Of a DNA stretch of 64,000 bases, positions 24,320-35,700 are shown piece after piece. Made by a program: the position numbers and the translations under genes. The notes beneath the pieces were generated by a model, which did not search any database, was not told the origin of the DNA, and saw only the letters and a program-made list of their open reading frames with translations. Position 1 is the stretch's first letter. Every line of letters begins with the position of its first letter. The DNA comes from Oegoconia quadripuncta (lineage: Eukaryota > Arthropoda > Insecta > Lepidoptera > Autostichidae), in the NCBI GenBank assembly GCA_949316235.1, contig OX438747.1, positions 6,066,924 to 6,130,923 of the forward strand, written 5' to 3'.

Positions 24320-24698
24320 CAGGGTGAATTTGAATTCGTGTAATTCCCATTAACTGGTGACGCCACTCTTGAATGCCAACAACTTTCCCCAAGGAACCAT
24401 AATCGAATATGATCATAAAATATTCGATTACCCCATACCAAGTAAACCATTCTGAAACCAACTTTAGTATGGAAGCCAACAATTTTCAGCTGGTGACACC
24501 ACCCCCGATTACGACCAACTCTTTGTTTGTTGGACTTTCATACTAAAGTGGTTTCAGAATGGGTAATAATGGTTTACTTTATATGGGTAATCGAAAATTC
24601 TTTTATCAATTTCGTCTATGGTTCCTAGTGGAAAGTTGTTCCTAATGAGGAGTGAAGTCACCAGTAAACAGAAATTACACGAATTAAATTTCACCCTG
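24320..24698. mobile_element. Foldback MITE, CAGGGTGAA family, copy 2
   Basis: 379 bp, flanked by an intact TA on both sides (24318-24319 and 24699-24700) as expected for a TA target duplication, with ends cagggtgaatt and aatttcaccctg. TA plus this end is compatible with a Tc1/mariner-type helper (inference). Confidence 0.88.
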
Positions 24699-25301
24699 TA
24701 TTTTACTGTGCAAATATGTATGTTTTCAACAACACTTCCTTCCAAGATTGTGTTTGGCGACACCAAACACTTATAAAGTACTATTTCTAATGAGACTAAT
24801 TGAGACTAATTATAAAGTACTACTTCTGCTGCTATCGCGTTCTTATTATTCTAGGAAGAAAGAAGATATTGTTTTAGGTTAGAAAACATATTTTACATCA
24901 GGGAAACAAGTGAATATGGAAAACAACAAGTTATATGCTATATTACAGTTAAATGTAACGGGGAGTATTTATACAGTCAAATAAAAAAATAGTTTTAAAG
25001 CAGAAATACATTTTAATGAGTTAAATAGGAAATTCTAAGGGGCTGAAGCACCAGCTGAAATAGAGTAATAATAATTTAATTAGGAAAATAACTAAAAGCA
25101 GAATAACATACACAAGCATTATCACATGAGACACTAATTAACATGTTACATGACTTATTCAAACAGCCATTGACCTACAAACTGAACGATGGCGCTTAGG
25201 TGAAATTGAAACATTGCATTATCTTTGCGTCGACATAAGAAATCAAAGACTTGAAGTGACCAGGCCATACATTCAATGTTGTTAAGACAAGACGGCCACA
25301 A

Positions 25302-26794
25302 TCAAGGCTGTTCGTCGATAAGGGTCTGGAGGAAGGCGTCGGGGTCGGGGATATCCTCAAGAAAGCCACCCGCATCGCAGAACTCCGCGAAAGACGCGCA
25401 CGTCAGGAGTTCGTCGGTGAGCGTGGTGACTATCTTCTCTGCCGCCTTGGCGTTCGCCTCGTCGTTATGGCGGATATACTCGGCTAATTTGATTGGCCAT
25501 TGATCCACTGCGGTTGCCGTTACATTCTACGATAAAGGAATCAAGATTAGTTTATTTAGTAATGCTATGCTATACGTTGTTTCGGGCAGACTTAGTTAAG
25601 ATGGTGGTAGCCCCAAGAGGATATTTAAAAATACCTAACCACCAATCAAATAGAGTACTAAACATGTACCCCGCAATCTATTATTTAGTTATACATAAGT
25701 CATTTAGGCCATTATAGGGCAGCACGGCTATGCGAGGTTCATTATTTATTACATTCAACACTAGCGGGCATGTCACCCAAACAGGCCTATTGCCAATGGT
25801 AGGAAGAAAAATTCGCCTAAACGGATGTCGCGGATTCCCGGTAACAACCAGTTTGATTAGTGGTATGGCAATTTTAAAACTATGCCTGGCCATTAATCTT
25901 ATAGAAGTCCGCCGTAAAGCAGCAAAGTTGATAGCATTTTTGTATACAGACTGTAAGAGATAGATTAGATAGCAATTCCGGACGGACTCGCTTCCACCTT
26001 CAGCCTCACCTTCACTTACCATCAGGATTGAGGCATAGAGGAATAACACTACACCGAATTGAGGTCAACTATAGTCGACTTCATATTAATCATACAGGAT
26101 TAGTTTACATGATGGATAGTAGCGCGCTGATTATTTAAGCTATACCATCCGCAGTTCCCTAAAATGTTAGTCGAGACAAGAGGGTCATTTTAGAGAACTG
26201 CTGTTGGTTTAGCTTGAATAGGCATCACGCCACCATTAGTCATATTATGTCATGAATAACTATGACGCCAACTGTACCTGCTGCGTACAAAGTTGCATTA
26301 ATGTAAAATGGGTTTAATTCTTTTTGTGCATTACATACAAAACGTCGCGACCATCCCAAATACCGTGGTCTGGGATATCCCAAACATTATAAATTTAATG
26401 CTTAAAACAATGAAATATACAGAAATGCATACGTGACAGGGGGTGATTGTCGCATCGCCGAGTAACCGTGCAAATCTATAGACGTTTTTAGTGGGTCGTA
26501 CCTTAAGTCGCCTTTACTACACCCATGGGAAGAGACAGGTCGGTTCTATTCGGTGCCGAAACCATAGGAGAAAGAAGAAACGGAACTACAATTTCGGTCG
26601 TTACCTTGAACATGACGGTATAGAGTTGGTCCACGATAGCGACGAAGAGCGCGTAGGGTTTGAGGTCCGCCCAGGGCTTGGCTGAGCGGTGTTCGGCCGC
26701 GAGCGTGCGTACGGCGGGCCCGCCAGGCAACGCCGCGCGAACGTGCCCTATCACCAGCAGACGCTTCAGCATATCCACGCGTAGACCGCGCCAT
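25302..26794 (-). CDS. UBR4: UBR4 last two exons and stop codon
   Basis: Exon 26605-26794 encodes [20 protein letters not shown] then [21 protein letters not shown]. Exon 25302-25526 encodes [29 protein letters not shown] and [13 protein letters not shown], then TGA at 25304-25302. LAEYIRHND and the EFxDxxGxLxxIxDPxxFL ending match the end of animal UBR4, so this is the true C-terminus. This part belongs to the helical portion that packs on the hemi-RING. No strong AATAAA lies in the - strand just after the stop; ATTAAA at 25075-25080 is a candidate poly(A) signal. Confidence 0.96.
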
Positions 26795-29700
26795 CTGGTA
26801 CACGGGGTTCGATTTAAAAGACGGTCAAGTGTGAGGTAGTTAGTTCTTTGGTGCACATAACATATTCATTTGTGTGGATTCAGTTGGCAATTAAAACGAC
26901 ATTAAGTTTATCCTTTTTTGACTACGAACACGCAGAAGAACGACACTCAAAAATAAATATTTAGACGACCTGTTTGGTGTAGTGGCTAGAAACTCTGACT
27001 GCTATACCAAATGGTCCGAGGTTCGGATGCCGCTAGGGCCATAAGCTGTATTATAAACACGTGAGTGTATGTATAGGATGTACCTTTTACGAGAAAAATA
27101 AAACATTAAAGTATTTTATTAACATGTACACAGTGTCATCTAGTTCCATACTAAGCAATTAAGATTATATTATGGATACGGGTGATAAATATCCTACACA
27201 AATTTAACATTCATAACAATGTCCTTAGCGGGTTTCGAACCCGCGGCCTTTTGGTATAGCAGTCAGTGTTTTTAACTACTACAACAAACAGGTCTGTCTA
27301 TTTTTAGATATGATGATATATAATTTTTTTTTAAATTACTACACGATAAATTCCCCTAAGCAAAAGCCCTCGAAATTGCAGGCACAGAGAATTAGAAGAC
27401 CATATTTCAGGAAGTTTAACTCACATAACTTCGTCAGTTGTCCCGACTGAGCTTTGGCAAACACTTTAACATAACTTTAACATTAGAACATCAAAGTGAG
27501 GAGTGTAGGGTGTACTCACTTGGCGTGCGGATACAGCATCAGCATGAGCGTGACGAAGTACAGCGGGCTCTCGGCGTCATGCGCGGACTCCAGCACGCGG
27601 GTCGCGGCCCACGCTAGAGACGCCTCCAGCGCGGACACCTCGCGCGCCGCCACGCGGGTCCTAATCAAACAAGGGTGAACGGTCATACAAACTATAATCG
27701 AACACATGTTAAAAATTTAGCACTAGGTTTTCAATTCGACTGTATTTTTTTGTATGATTGTTATGCGATATCTTCGTCAATTGTTAACCGATTATGATTT
27801 TTTTTCTTTCTATTATATCTTCGTCAAATGTTATGCGATTATGATGTTTATTACAGAAACACATACAAAAATATTCGACCGCAACAACCCTGCTCGGTGT
27901 TATTCTTTCGAAATATACATATATAAAATAGAAACAAAAATTAAGTACAACTGTTACACATCGTGTATCTGTACCACAAATGGCCATCGCTCAGTGTGGA
28001 ATTTCACCTATAGCGGTAAGACAGTGATTTTGTGCTAATGCCCTGGGAGAGAAAACAATTTGTGTTGAATTTTCCGGAGAAAGGAAAGAAGTTAAGGTAG
28101 GCTCTAGTTGCTGTTAACGAAATTGGTTTACAGTTAGCATGTCTGTGCTCTCTGTTTACCCCTACGGGAAACAGGAGTGATTTTATGTATAAGTTATTGC
28201 CGAGATTATTATTAGAAATAACAACGTTGAAATAGCCATAATACAAGGAAAACCGGGCCACGCACAGTCTTTTGCTGTTTGATAAATATTTTTTTTAAGG
28301 AAATTATATAAGTTTTTCGTCTATTACTCCATTCTAAATGCATACACAGACACAGAGAGAAGTACACGGCGAAACTACCCTTAGTTTGGTAAAAAATAAA
28401 CACTAGGCCCTACCAACGTTTCCTGTTTATAATTAAATATAAAAAATATGCGATATCTTCTGTATTTTAGCTATTAGGGCTAATCCTGCTCTACGATGTC
28501 ATGCAATTGGGTACTTTGGAAGGAAATGTTCATTAGCTTCTTCATCCTATAAAATTTCACGGCTGGGAGTGCTGGCAGATGGGCACATGAAACTATGTTG
28601 TCTGTTTGTCTGAAAAAAGAAGGTGTCGTCGTGGAAGTGGACCGCTTCAGTAGCGTTAGAGCTATGTCGGTGCAATACTCACGTGTTGATGACGTAGAGC
28701 GCCATGTGGACCAGCGCGGGCACCAGCTGCATGTTGGAGAGCGGCCCGCCGCCACCTGTGTCATCGTGGAAGGTGCGTCCGCGAGCGAACCGCAGCAGCA
28801 GTAGCTTCAGGTCATGGATCGTGCAAGTGTGGCCGATGTCACGGTGGCCGGTGCACTCCTGGTGGATAAATGGGAGCATACATAGCCTGTAGGTCCAGAT
28901 TCCCGGCAAATAAAAAGAATTCGACGACCTATTAGCCTAAGAACAGTTACTCCCGAGTCACGAGAAGTTTATATGATTCGATCACGTAGTGTAATGCTGA
29001 GCATTGTCCTCTCCATAGCTCGTTGCGTGACCTTGAGCGTTCTTGTGAGGTCCATAGTGTGAGATCATGTTTCAGTAACGTGCCATAAGTCATTACTCGT
29101 AACACACATTGATTAAAGACTTCCGTCTTCCAAGCACTGAGTTATTTTGGACGAGAAGACGTTGCGCAGTTTCCTAAATGCTACCCATCTGAGTTGGATT
29201 CGTAGGTTGGCCTCTTTCTCGAAGTTTGGCCTATCTAATAGGACTTCGATCCTCTACAATCGCGTATCCTGTCTTACCTGCAGGTAGGTGGTGTGACGCG
29301 CGAGGCAGCTGGCGAAGGCCGACTCAGGCACATGCGGCCCCCACAGCGGCAGCAGCCCGTTGCAGCGCGTCGACGCATTCTGCAGCGCCGCGCTCTCCCA
29401 CTCGTCCCTAAGTCATGACATTCTTATTATACTAGCGACCAGCAATTACTTTGACTAAACATAATATGCATGTATTACATATAAACATTCCGGAAGAAAT
29501 ACTCCAGACGATAGTGCGTTAAATTAATCCGTTACGTAGTTTAGAACAAGTAAGCAGACACACAGACAGACGCGGATAGCGACTTTGTTTTATACTATTT
29601 AGAATCTATCACGACACTATAATTGTATTTCTTTTTCTTACTCCTGCCCTTATCGCATTATTTGGAGTCGGCGCAACTTCCATTTATCTATTCTAGAATT

Positions 29701-32700
29701 CAGTCCTTTCATGTCCATCGTTCACACAGTCCACCCAAGTAGTCGTATAGCCGACCACATTCGTAGAGTTTCCAGTATAGAACCAAGCAATCTTTTCCTA
29801 TGACATAACACCACATAACCAAGCTGTGGTTGGTTGTGGTCTGCTGCTCAACGTGACGATTAGGTAGATATAAATACAATTCGCGCTATAGGGAAGATTA
29901 TGTCCAGCAGTGGACTTGTATAAGCTGTAGACGTGCGCACTGACCTGGCGCGCGCGAGTCGCACGGCCGCCATGTGGCACTCGACGTGCACGATGTTGTA
30001 GTGCGACACGGTGGTGTAGCCCAGCGTCTTGCGCACGCGCACCTCGTACTCCTCCACCGGGCACCGTTTCGTGAACGTGTAGATACCTAACACCTGCACA
30101 AATGGATAAAAACTATATCGCTACACCAAAATTGGTACTTGAGAAAGCCAGAAAACCTTGTCATTTAATCGAACAAACTAATTGTAACTCGTGTGTAAGA
30201 AAATGTCCCTCTCTAAGGACGGCGCCGTAGCGTGTTTACTACACTTTACTTTTCAAAGCAACAACATATTATATATTGCTTGTTTTTATAGTCCAATAAA
30301 GCAAACGATTATTACTATTTGCAAAAAAATCGAGCAATAACCTCCCCGAGGGCAAATGACATGACTCAACAGACAATATATCGTTTGATTTTAAAAGGAA
30401 ATTTAACAAGAGAGGTAGTTCTTAAAAGGATAGGTTAATTCTCTATTAATGTATAGCATGAGGTGCCCGCCAAATGGTATGGTACGACGAGACTCACTTT
30501 GGTGGGCTGGTACTTGTACCCCTCGCGGCAGATGCAGCAGACAGCGCCCGCCTCCTCGGCCAGGTCGGCCACCTGCTGCGTCAGCGAGCACTGCGCCGTC
30601 ACCTGGCCGCGCTCGTTACTGCGCATGCCCAGCGCGCCCAGCTGCCGCTCGCGCACCGCCATCGCAAGACGCTTCTTCTCCTGTACAATGCAAATTATAG
30701 AAATTAATGGTTTTCTCTACATCTGAGAAGCTGGAAGCATATGGCGTTCTAGGCAATGTTAACTGTAAACTATGAATAAGAAAGCTCAAGGTCACGCAAC
30801 AAACGATGCTCGACGTTTTACTACGAGATGGAATCAGGAATGAGGAATTCCGTAGAAGAACGAAAGTCACATAGCCCAGCCCATTAGTAAGTTGAACTGG
30901 CAGTGGGCAGGGCACATAGCATAGAACTATGGCCAATGGGTTACTAATATTCTGGAATGGAGACCATGCACCGACCAGCACAGCGTGGTACCTCCAGCCA
31001 CAAGGTGGACTGACGACGACCTGATGGTCGCTGGAAGTTGATTATGATGAAACTATGAAAGCAATTTCACTTGACATAAACATGGATATTCAAGGGATAG
31101 ATGAGCGAGAATGGGTAAATCTTCTATAAGAAAAACAAACAGGAAAAAAGTGATGGCTAATTATTATACATTTGCATACAATTTACGACCATCCACCCAA
31201 TGGGACAATACAAATTTTTGATTTATAAAAAATAGGAGGTTATGAAGGGCAGACACGGAACCGACCAATCCGATACCCCGACCTTTTCATACCTCAACTA
31301 GTCGATTTAATTCAGTACAGTAAATCAAACATTATGCGTCTATGGGCTGTGTGATCGATAGTCTGGCCTTACTAAAAGTTCACATTTACTAGTCCTTGAC
31401 AAAGTCAATCAGAATGCAATAACTGATTCAATGTTTTGGGCATCTGTTCTATTATGCTAATGTGTTGACCCCCCTTGCTTGTTGTTAGGAGTCTGTATTG
31501 GCGATGCAAATACAGAACAGGGATCAGGCGCTGTGACTAGATCTCTTGGCAAGTATTTCCATTTTGTTTTGAAGAGTAGTAAAAAATACACGTCGAAATA
31601 ATTGAGGTTATGGCAGGAGTCAGCTACTGACCTGTCTAGTGAAGTCGCGCACTTGCTGCACCTTGGCGGCACACTGCGGCTGAGAGCGTAGCGCCTCGAG
31701 CAGGTTCTCGGCGAGAGAGCCCACGTGCTCGCCCGACGACACTTGCTCCAGGCGGTGCACTATGGGGATCACCTTCTCGCAGACCAGCATCTGTGGACGG
31801 ATAAAAGTTAAAAAACAAATAATAAACTAGGTTGAGAATGGCGGTGTCAGTGCATCGCCATCCAACCTGTTAGTAGCTTCATCGAACCTTGTACTTTTAA
31901 ATATAAAACGGTGCAAATTCATCATTTGAAAGCGTGTTGTAATGATATATAAAGCTATAATAATGTAACACAACACTTGAGTACATAATATGTGACATTT
32001 CAAATAGTTATACGGGCGGAGAAAATAGTACATTATTATCATAATGCATCCGCTTGCCGAGAGTTGATTATTACAATCGAGGCTATACTAATCTAAGAAG
32101 ATAATCCCACCAAAAACATTCTGTAAAAAACTAGCCAAGTCTCGATGGAGCTGCTTGATTATCTCTAAAAAGTAATGAAATCTATACAAAGTCGTGCCAA
32201 GTGTAAGGTTCCTTACTGCGATTTCTTTATTATTATAGTTAATGTTGTGTGACTTGGCCGTTGAAGGGTACACAGGGGTACAAAACCAGGTGCTCCATGA
32301 CACCATTGCACCAATCTGTCGCCAGAACCGCTATTAATGTTATTAATTATGTTATTAAGAATGTTCAACGGCAAACTATTAGCAAATAATCTGTGTGGCG
32401 TTTACATAACGTTCTTTATACGTTAGTGGCTTTATCAAGCCTACAATTGACTGGTTATTGAATCAACGTTTTCCAAGTGGCAATTTTCCATCGTCAATGC
32501 GTAGCGGTTCTGGCGACAGATTGGTGCAATGGTGTCATGGAGCACCTGGTTTTGTACCCCTGTGTACCCTTCAACGGCCAAGTCACACAACATTAACTAT
32601 AATAATAAAGAAATCGCAGTAAGGAACCTTACACTTGGCACGACTTTGTATAGATTTCATTACTTTTTAGAGATAATCAAGCAGCTCCATCGAGACTTGG

Positions 32701-35700
32701 CTAGTTTTTTACAGAATGTTTTTGGTGGGATTTCACTTCTTTTTGTAGAAACGTGGCCATATTATATATATGCCCACGTTTCTACAAATATACTTGATAC
32801 TGAAAGTTGAGTCAGTTCTACCATACACCAAGAAAGATATTGAATGGAAGAGACAAGACCCGTCTTTGGGCATACCAACTATTTGGTAGCCACTAAGTTC
32901 ATCGTCGTCTTTTAATATTATCGACATTTTTTACGATAATTATTATCTTGCGAAATCAAACACAATTAAACTCAACGACCTTTAGTATATGGACAACAAA
33001 TCAGAAATACCGATAATATTTAGACTAAAACCTACTTATATCTTTAAGACTTCTTTTGTCTTAATAAAAAAAACTTAAACAAAATATTACTCTGCCTACT
33101 CAATCTATACAAACTATAAGCAAAACGTTAACTCTTAATTATTAGACAAGTGTCAATATAATTAATTATCAATGAAGTTTCTACCAAAGGTGCTACCTAC
33201 CTAGTACTGAAATACAGCTAAATTAATGATATTTTTAAACGAAACGAAGTAATATCTAACTAAATAAACTAAACTAGAATACTAGAAAAGTACTTATAAA
33301 CACGAACGCGATTCGAAGTACTGCCTAACTGTAAATTAAACCTAGAAAACTAAAAGTAGGTACTAAATAATTAACAATTAAATAAAGTATTCAATTGAAA
33401 CTTCTTTTAATTCTGATAATTAAGTAATAATCAGTAATCCGTCACTAACCATATAATTCCTAACCTGTTTAAATCTTTGAATTAATATAATAACAACCTG
33501 CCAATTAACCTTAGCAAACCTAACGAAATAATCAGCGAAATCAACGAAATGCAAATAATCCCTCCTAATCCCTAGCAAACATTTTCAAGCGCAATAGAAG
33601 AATGTCGTAAACGACTGTAACGCGGCCGGTTGCCACTTTGCCATATAAGGTTATCGGAAAAACAAAACGTAAAGTAAAATACAGTCAACGCCATCTAGCG
33701 ACGCGTGCGGGTATCACCGCCACTCTTAGCCAATGCATTATATTTTGACCAAATTTTCGTTTGTTTATTTAATTTGTGTAATGTTCGAGTAGAATAAAAT
33801 TAATCGTTTGACTATTTCTTCTTGTAAACTTGTAATAAGTATAAGTAAGTATAAGTATAAAAGCCAGTGTAGTCTTATCCAGAGTTTTCCTTTAATTTTA
33901 TTTATATTCGTATTAAAAGCAGAAGGGGAGGCATTCGCCCAGCAGTGGGACGCTATAGGCTAGATTAAATTAGAAGATGTGTCCCACTACGCTGGACAGT
34001 CGATTTTTTTATGTACCAATAGTAGAAGGAGGCATTACCATATCTCTAATACAGCTGGGACCAGCTGAGGGTTCTTCGTCAGATATAAAGTTAATCGTTC
34101 GACTATTTCTTCTTGTAAACTTGTAAGTATAAGTATAAAAGCCAGTGTAGTCTTATCCTGAGTTTTCCTTTAATTTTATTTATATGCGTATTCTAAGCAG
34201 AAGGGGAAGCATGCGCCCAGCAGTGGGATGCTATAGGCTAGATTAAATTAGAAGATGTGTCCCACTACGCTGGATTTTTGCAATGACAGTCGATTTTTCT
34301 ATGTACCAATAGTAGAAGGGGGCATTACCATATCTCTAATACAGCTGAGACCAGCTGAGGGTTCTTCATCAGATACTTCAGACCTTCGATTTTTGACATC
34401 AAATGAAGCGGCCCACCAAGTTGAATATTTTTTGTAAAGGCAGTATATGTCGATCTCTAATAGTTTGGTTGGGCTCTTGTGTTTCCTAATCAGGGTCACC
34501 AGGTACTCCAGATCTTCGATTATCCTAGTTTTTATAGTTTTCCCTTTATGTGCCCATTGAACCATAACTCTGTACCAAATTTCAGCTCTCTGAGTTTATG
34601 GGAAGTACTAGTTCTATTTTGATGATCATGAGTGAGTGAGTGAGTGAGTGAGTGAGTGTCATAAATGCCAAACTTTGCTTTCGCTTAACTTCGGAACTAA
34701 ATGACCTACAGACTTGAAATTTTGGATTTTAAGTATGTGATTATAGCTTACTGGATGACGAAAATTTCTGCGTTCTAATCTTATCCAGAGGTTCTAAAAT
34801 AGGGGCCTGAAAATGCCGCGAAATGGTTCCAGTAAAGGATGGTACGGCAGTGTTTGCTTCGCGCTCGACTTGGCGGGGGCACTGCCGTGCCCCCAGATTT
34901 GGAATTCTGTAATTCTTCACAACACTAACACTGGAGTAGGGCTGGATATTTAATTCATTGCGGATTTTAGTAAAACGGAGTCAACTTAGCTCATTCAGGC
35001 TACTTTTGTTGTCTGTGACCTTCAAAGTATAAAAGTATGTTTATAACGACGCCGTATTTGACTCAATATTTACCTGACTAGGCTCGTGATCTGTGGCTAG
35101 TCCGGTGAGGAACCGCAGTATGTATTTGAGCGCCGGTCGGCTGATAAACTCTTTCAACTCGTCCGAATCAGTGCACACTAGGGTCGGCTTCACGCATGGA
35201 GCATGTTTCTGAAACCATATTTATATTTTAACAAAGTTAAATTTCCGAAATATGCTCAAGTCAGGGTATCCGGATCTACTTACCACAATATATTCCAACG
35301 CGTCACGAACGACCCCCAGCGATATCAAATAGTCCTTGAGCGTGCCGCCAATTGAGTTTCTCTCTATGTTCGCGCAGAGCACGCAAAACAGTTCCATGCG
35401 AAACTCCTCCTCGGTCCACTGTTCAGAGTCCAGCCGGTCGAAGTCCAGTACTGGCTTGAAGTGGTCGACCAGCAAGGCCATCTTGAGGTCGTTGCCGTAC
35501 ACCAAGGCGGCTAATACACGGGTTAGGTGGCCAAGAGCGATAGAGTTGTTGCGTATTCCTGTGAAGAATAATAGGTGGTGTGTAATACATGTTTAAAATA
35601 GGGTATTCTAATACGAGGTCAGTTAATCTGTGTTTTTCTGGTAATATATATTGCTGTTAAAATAAAGCGGTATTATTGCTTGAATTAAGGACGAGTGGGT

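Larger units (their letters stand above)
20616..25050. other. Tail-to-tail intergenic interval
   Basis: No gene seen. Contains a decayed RTE tail (20990-21255), a MITE (21732-21875), a SINE (22509-22712), a LINE 3' piece (23225-23290, -), a dispersed repeat (24008-24215) and a foldback MITE (24320-24698). Confidence 0.7.
31791..35073. other. Largest UBR4 intron in this part (3.3 kb), with nested elements
   Basis: Contains the LANCL-bearing inverted repeat (32103-32732), a short palindrome (32743-32787), an OTU-like fragment (32749-32927, -), a 291-bp tandem duplication (33796-34378) and a repeat with an AGTG run (34631-34658). 32930-33790 is AT-rich with nothing recognised. Confidence 0.8.

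Noticed and set aside
25681..26049. 122-codon - strand open frame as an extra UBR4 exon
   Set aside because: It covers dispersed-repeat fragments and would break the phase between two conserved exons.
30616..30981. 121-codon - strand open frame
   Set aside because: Antisense to an RTE remnant and partly overlapping a UBR4 exon in the wrong frame.
32529..32810. 93-codon + strand open frame starting MVSWSTWF, repeated inverted at 32088-32306
   Set aside because: The repetition comes from the inverted arms; the meaningful reading is the other frame with the LANCL motif.
34299..34565. 88-codon - strand open frame
   Set aside because: Lies in a duplicated LINE tail and neighbouring repeat; no family resemblance.
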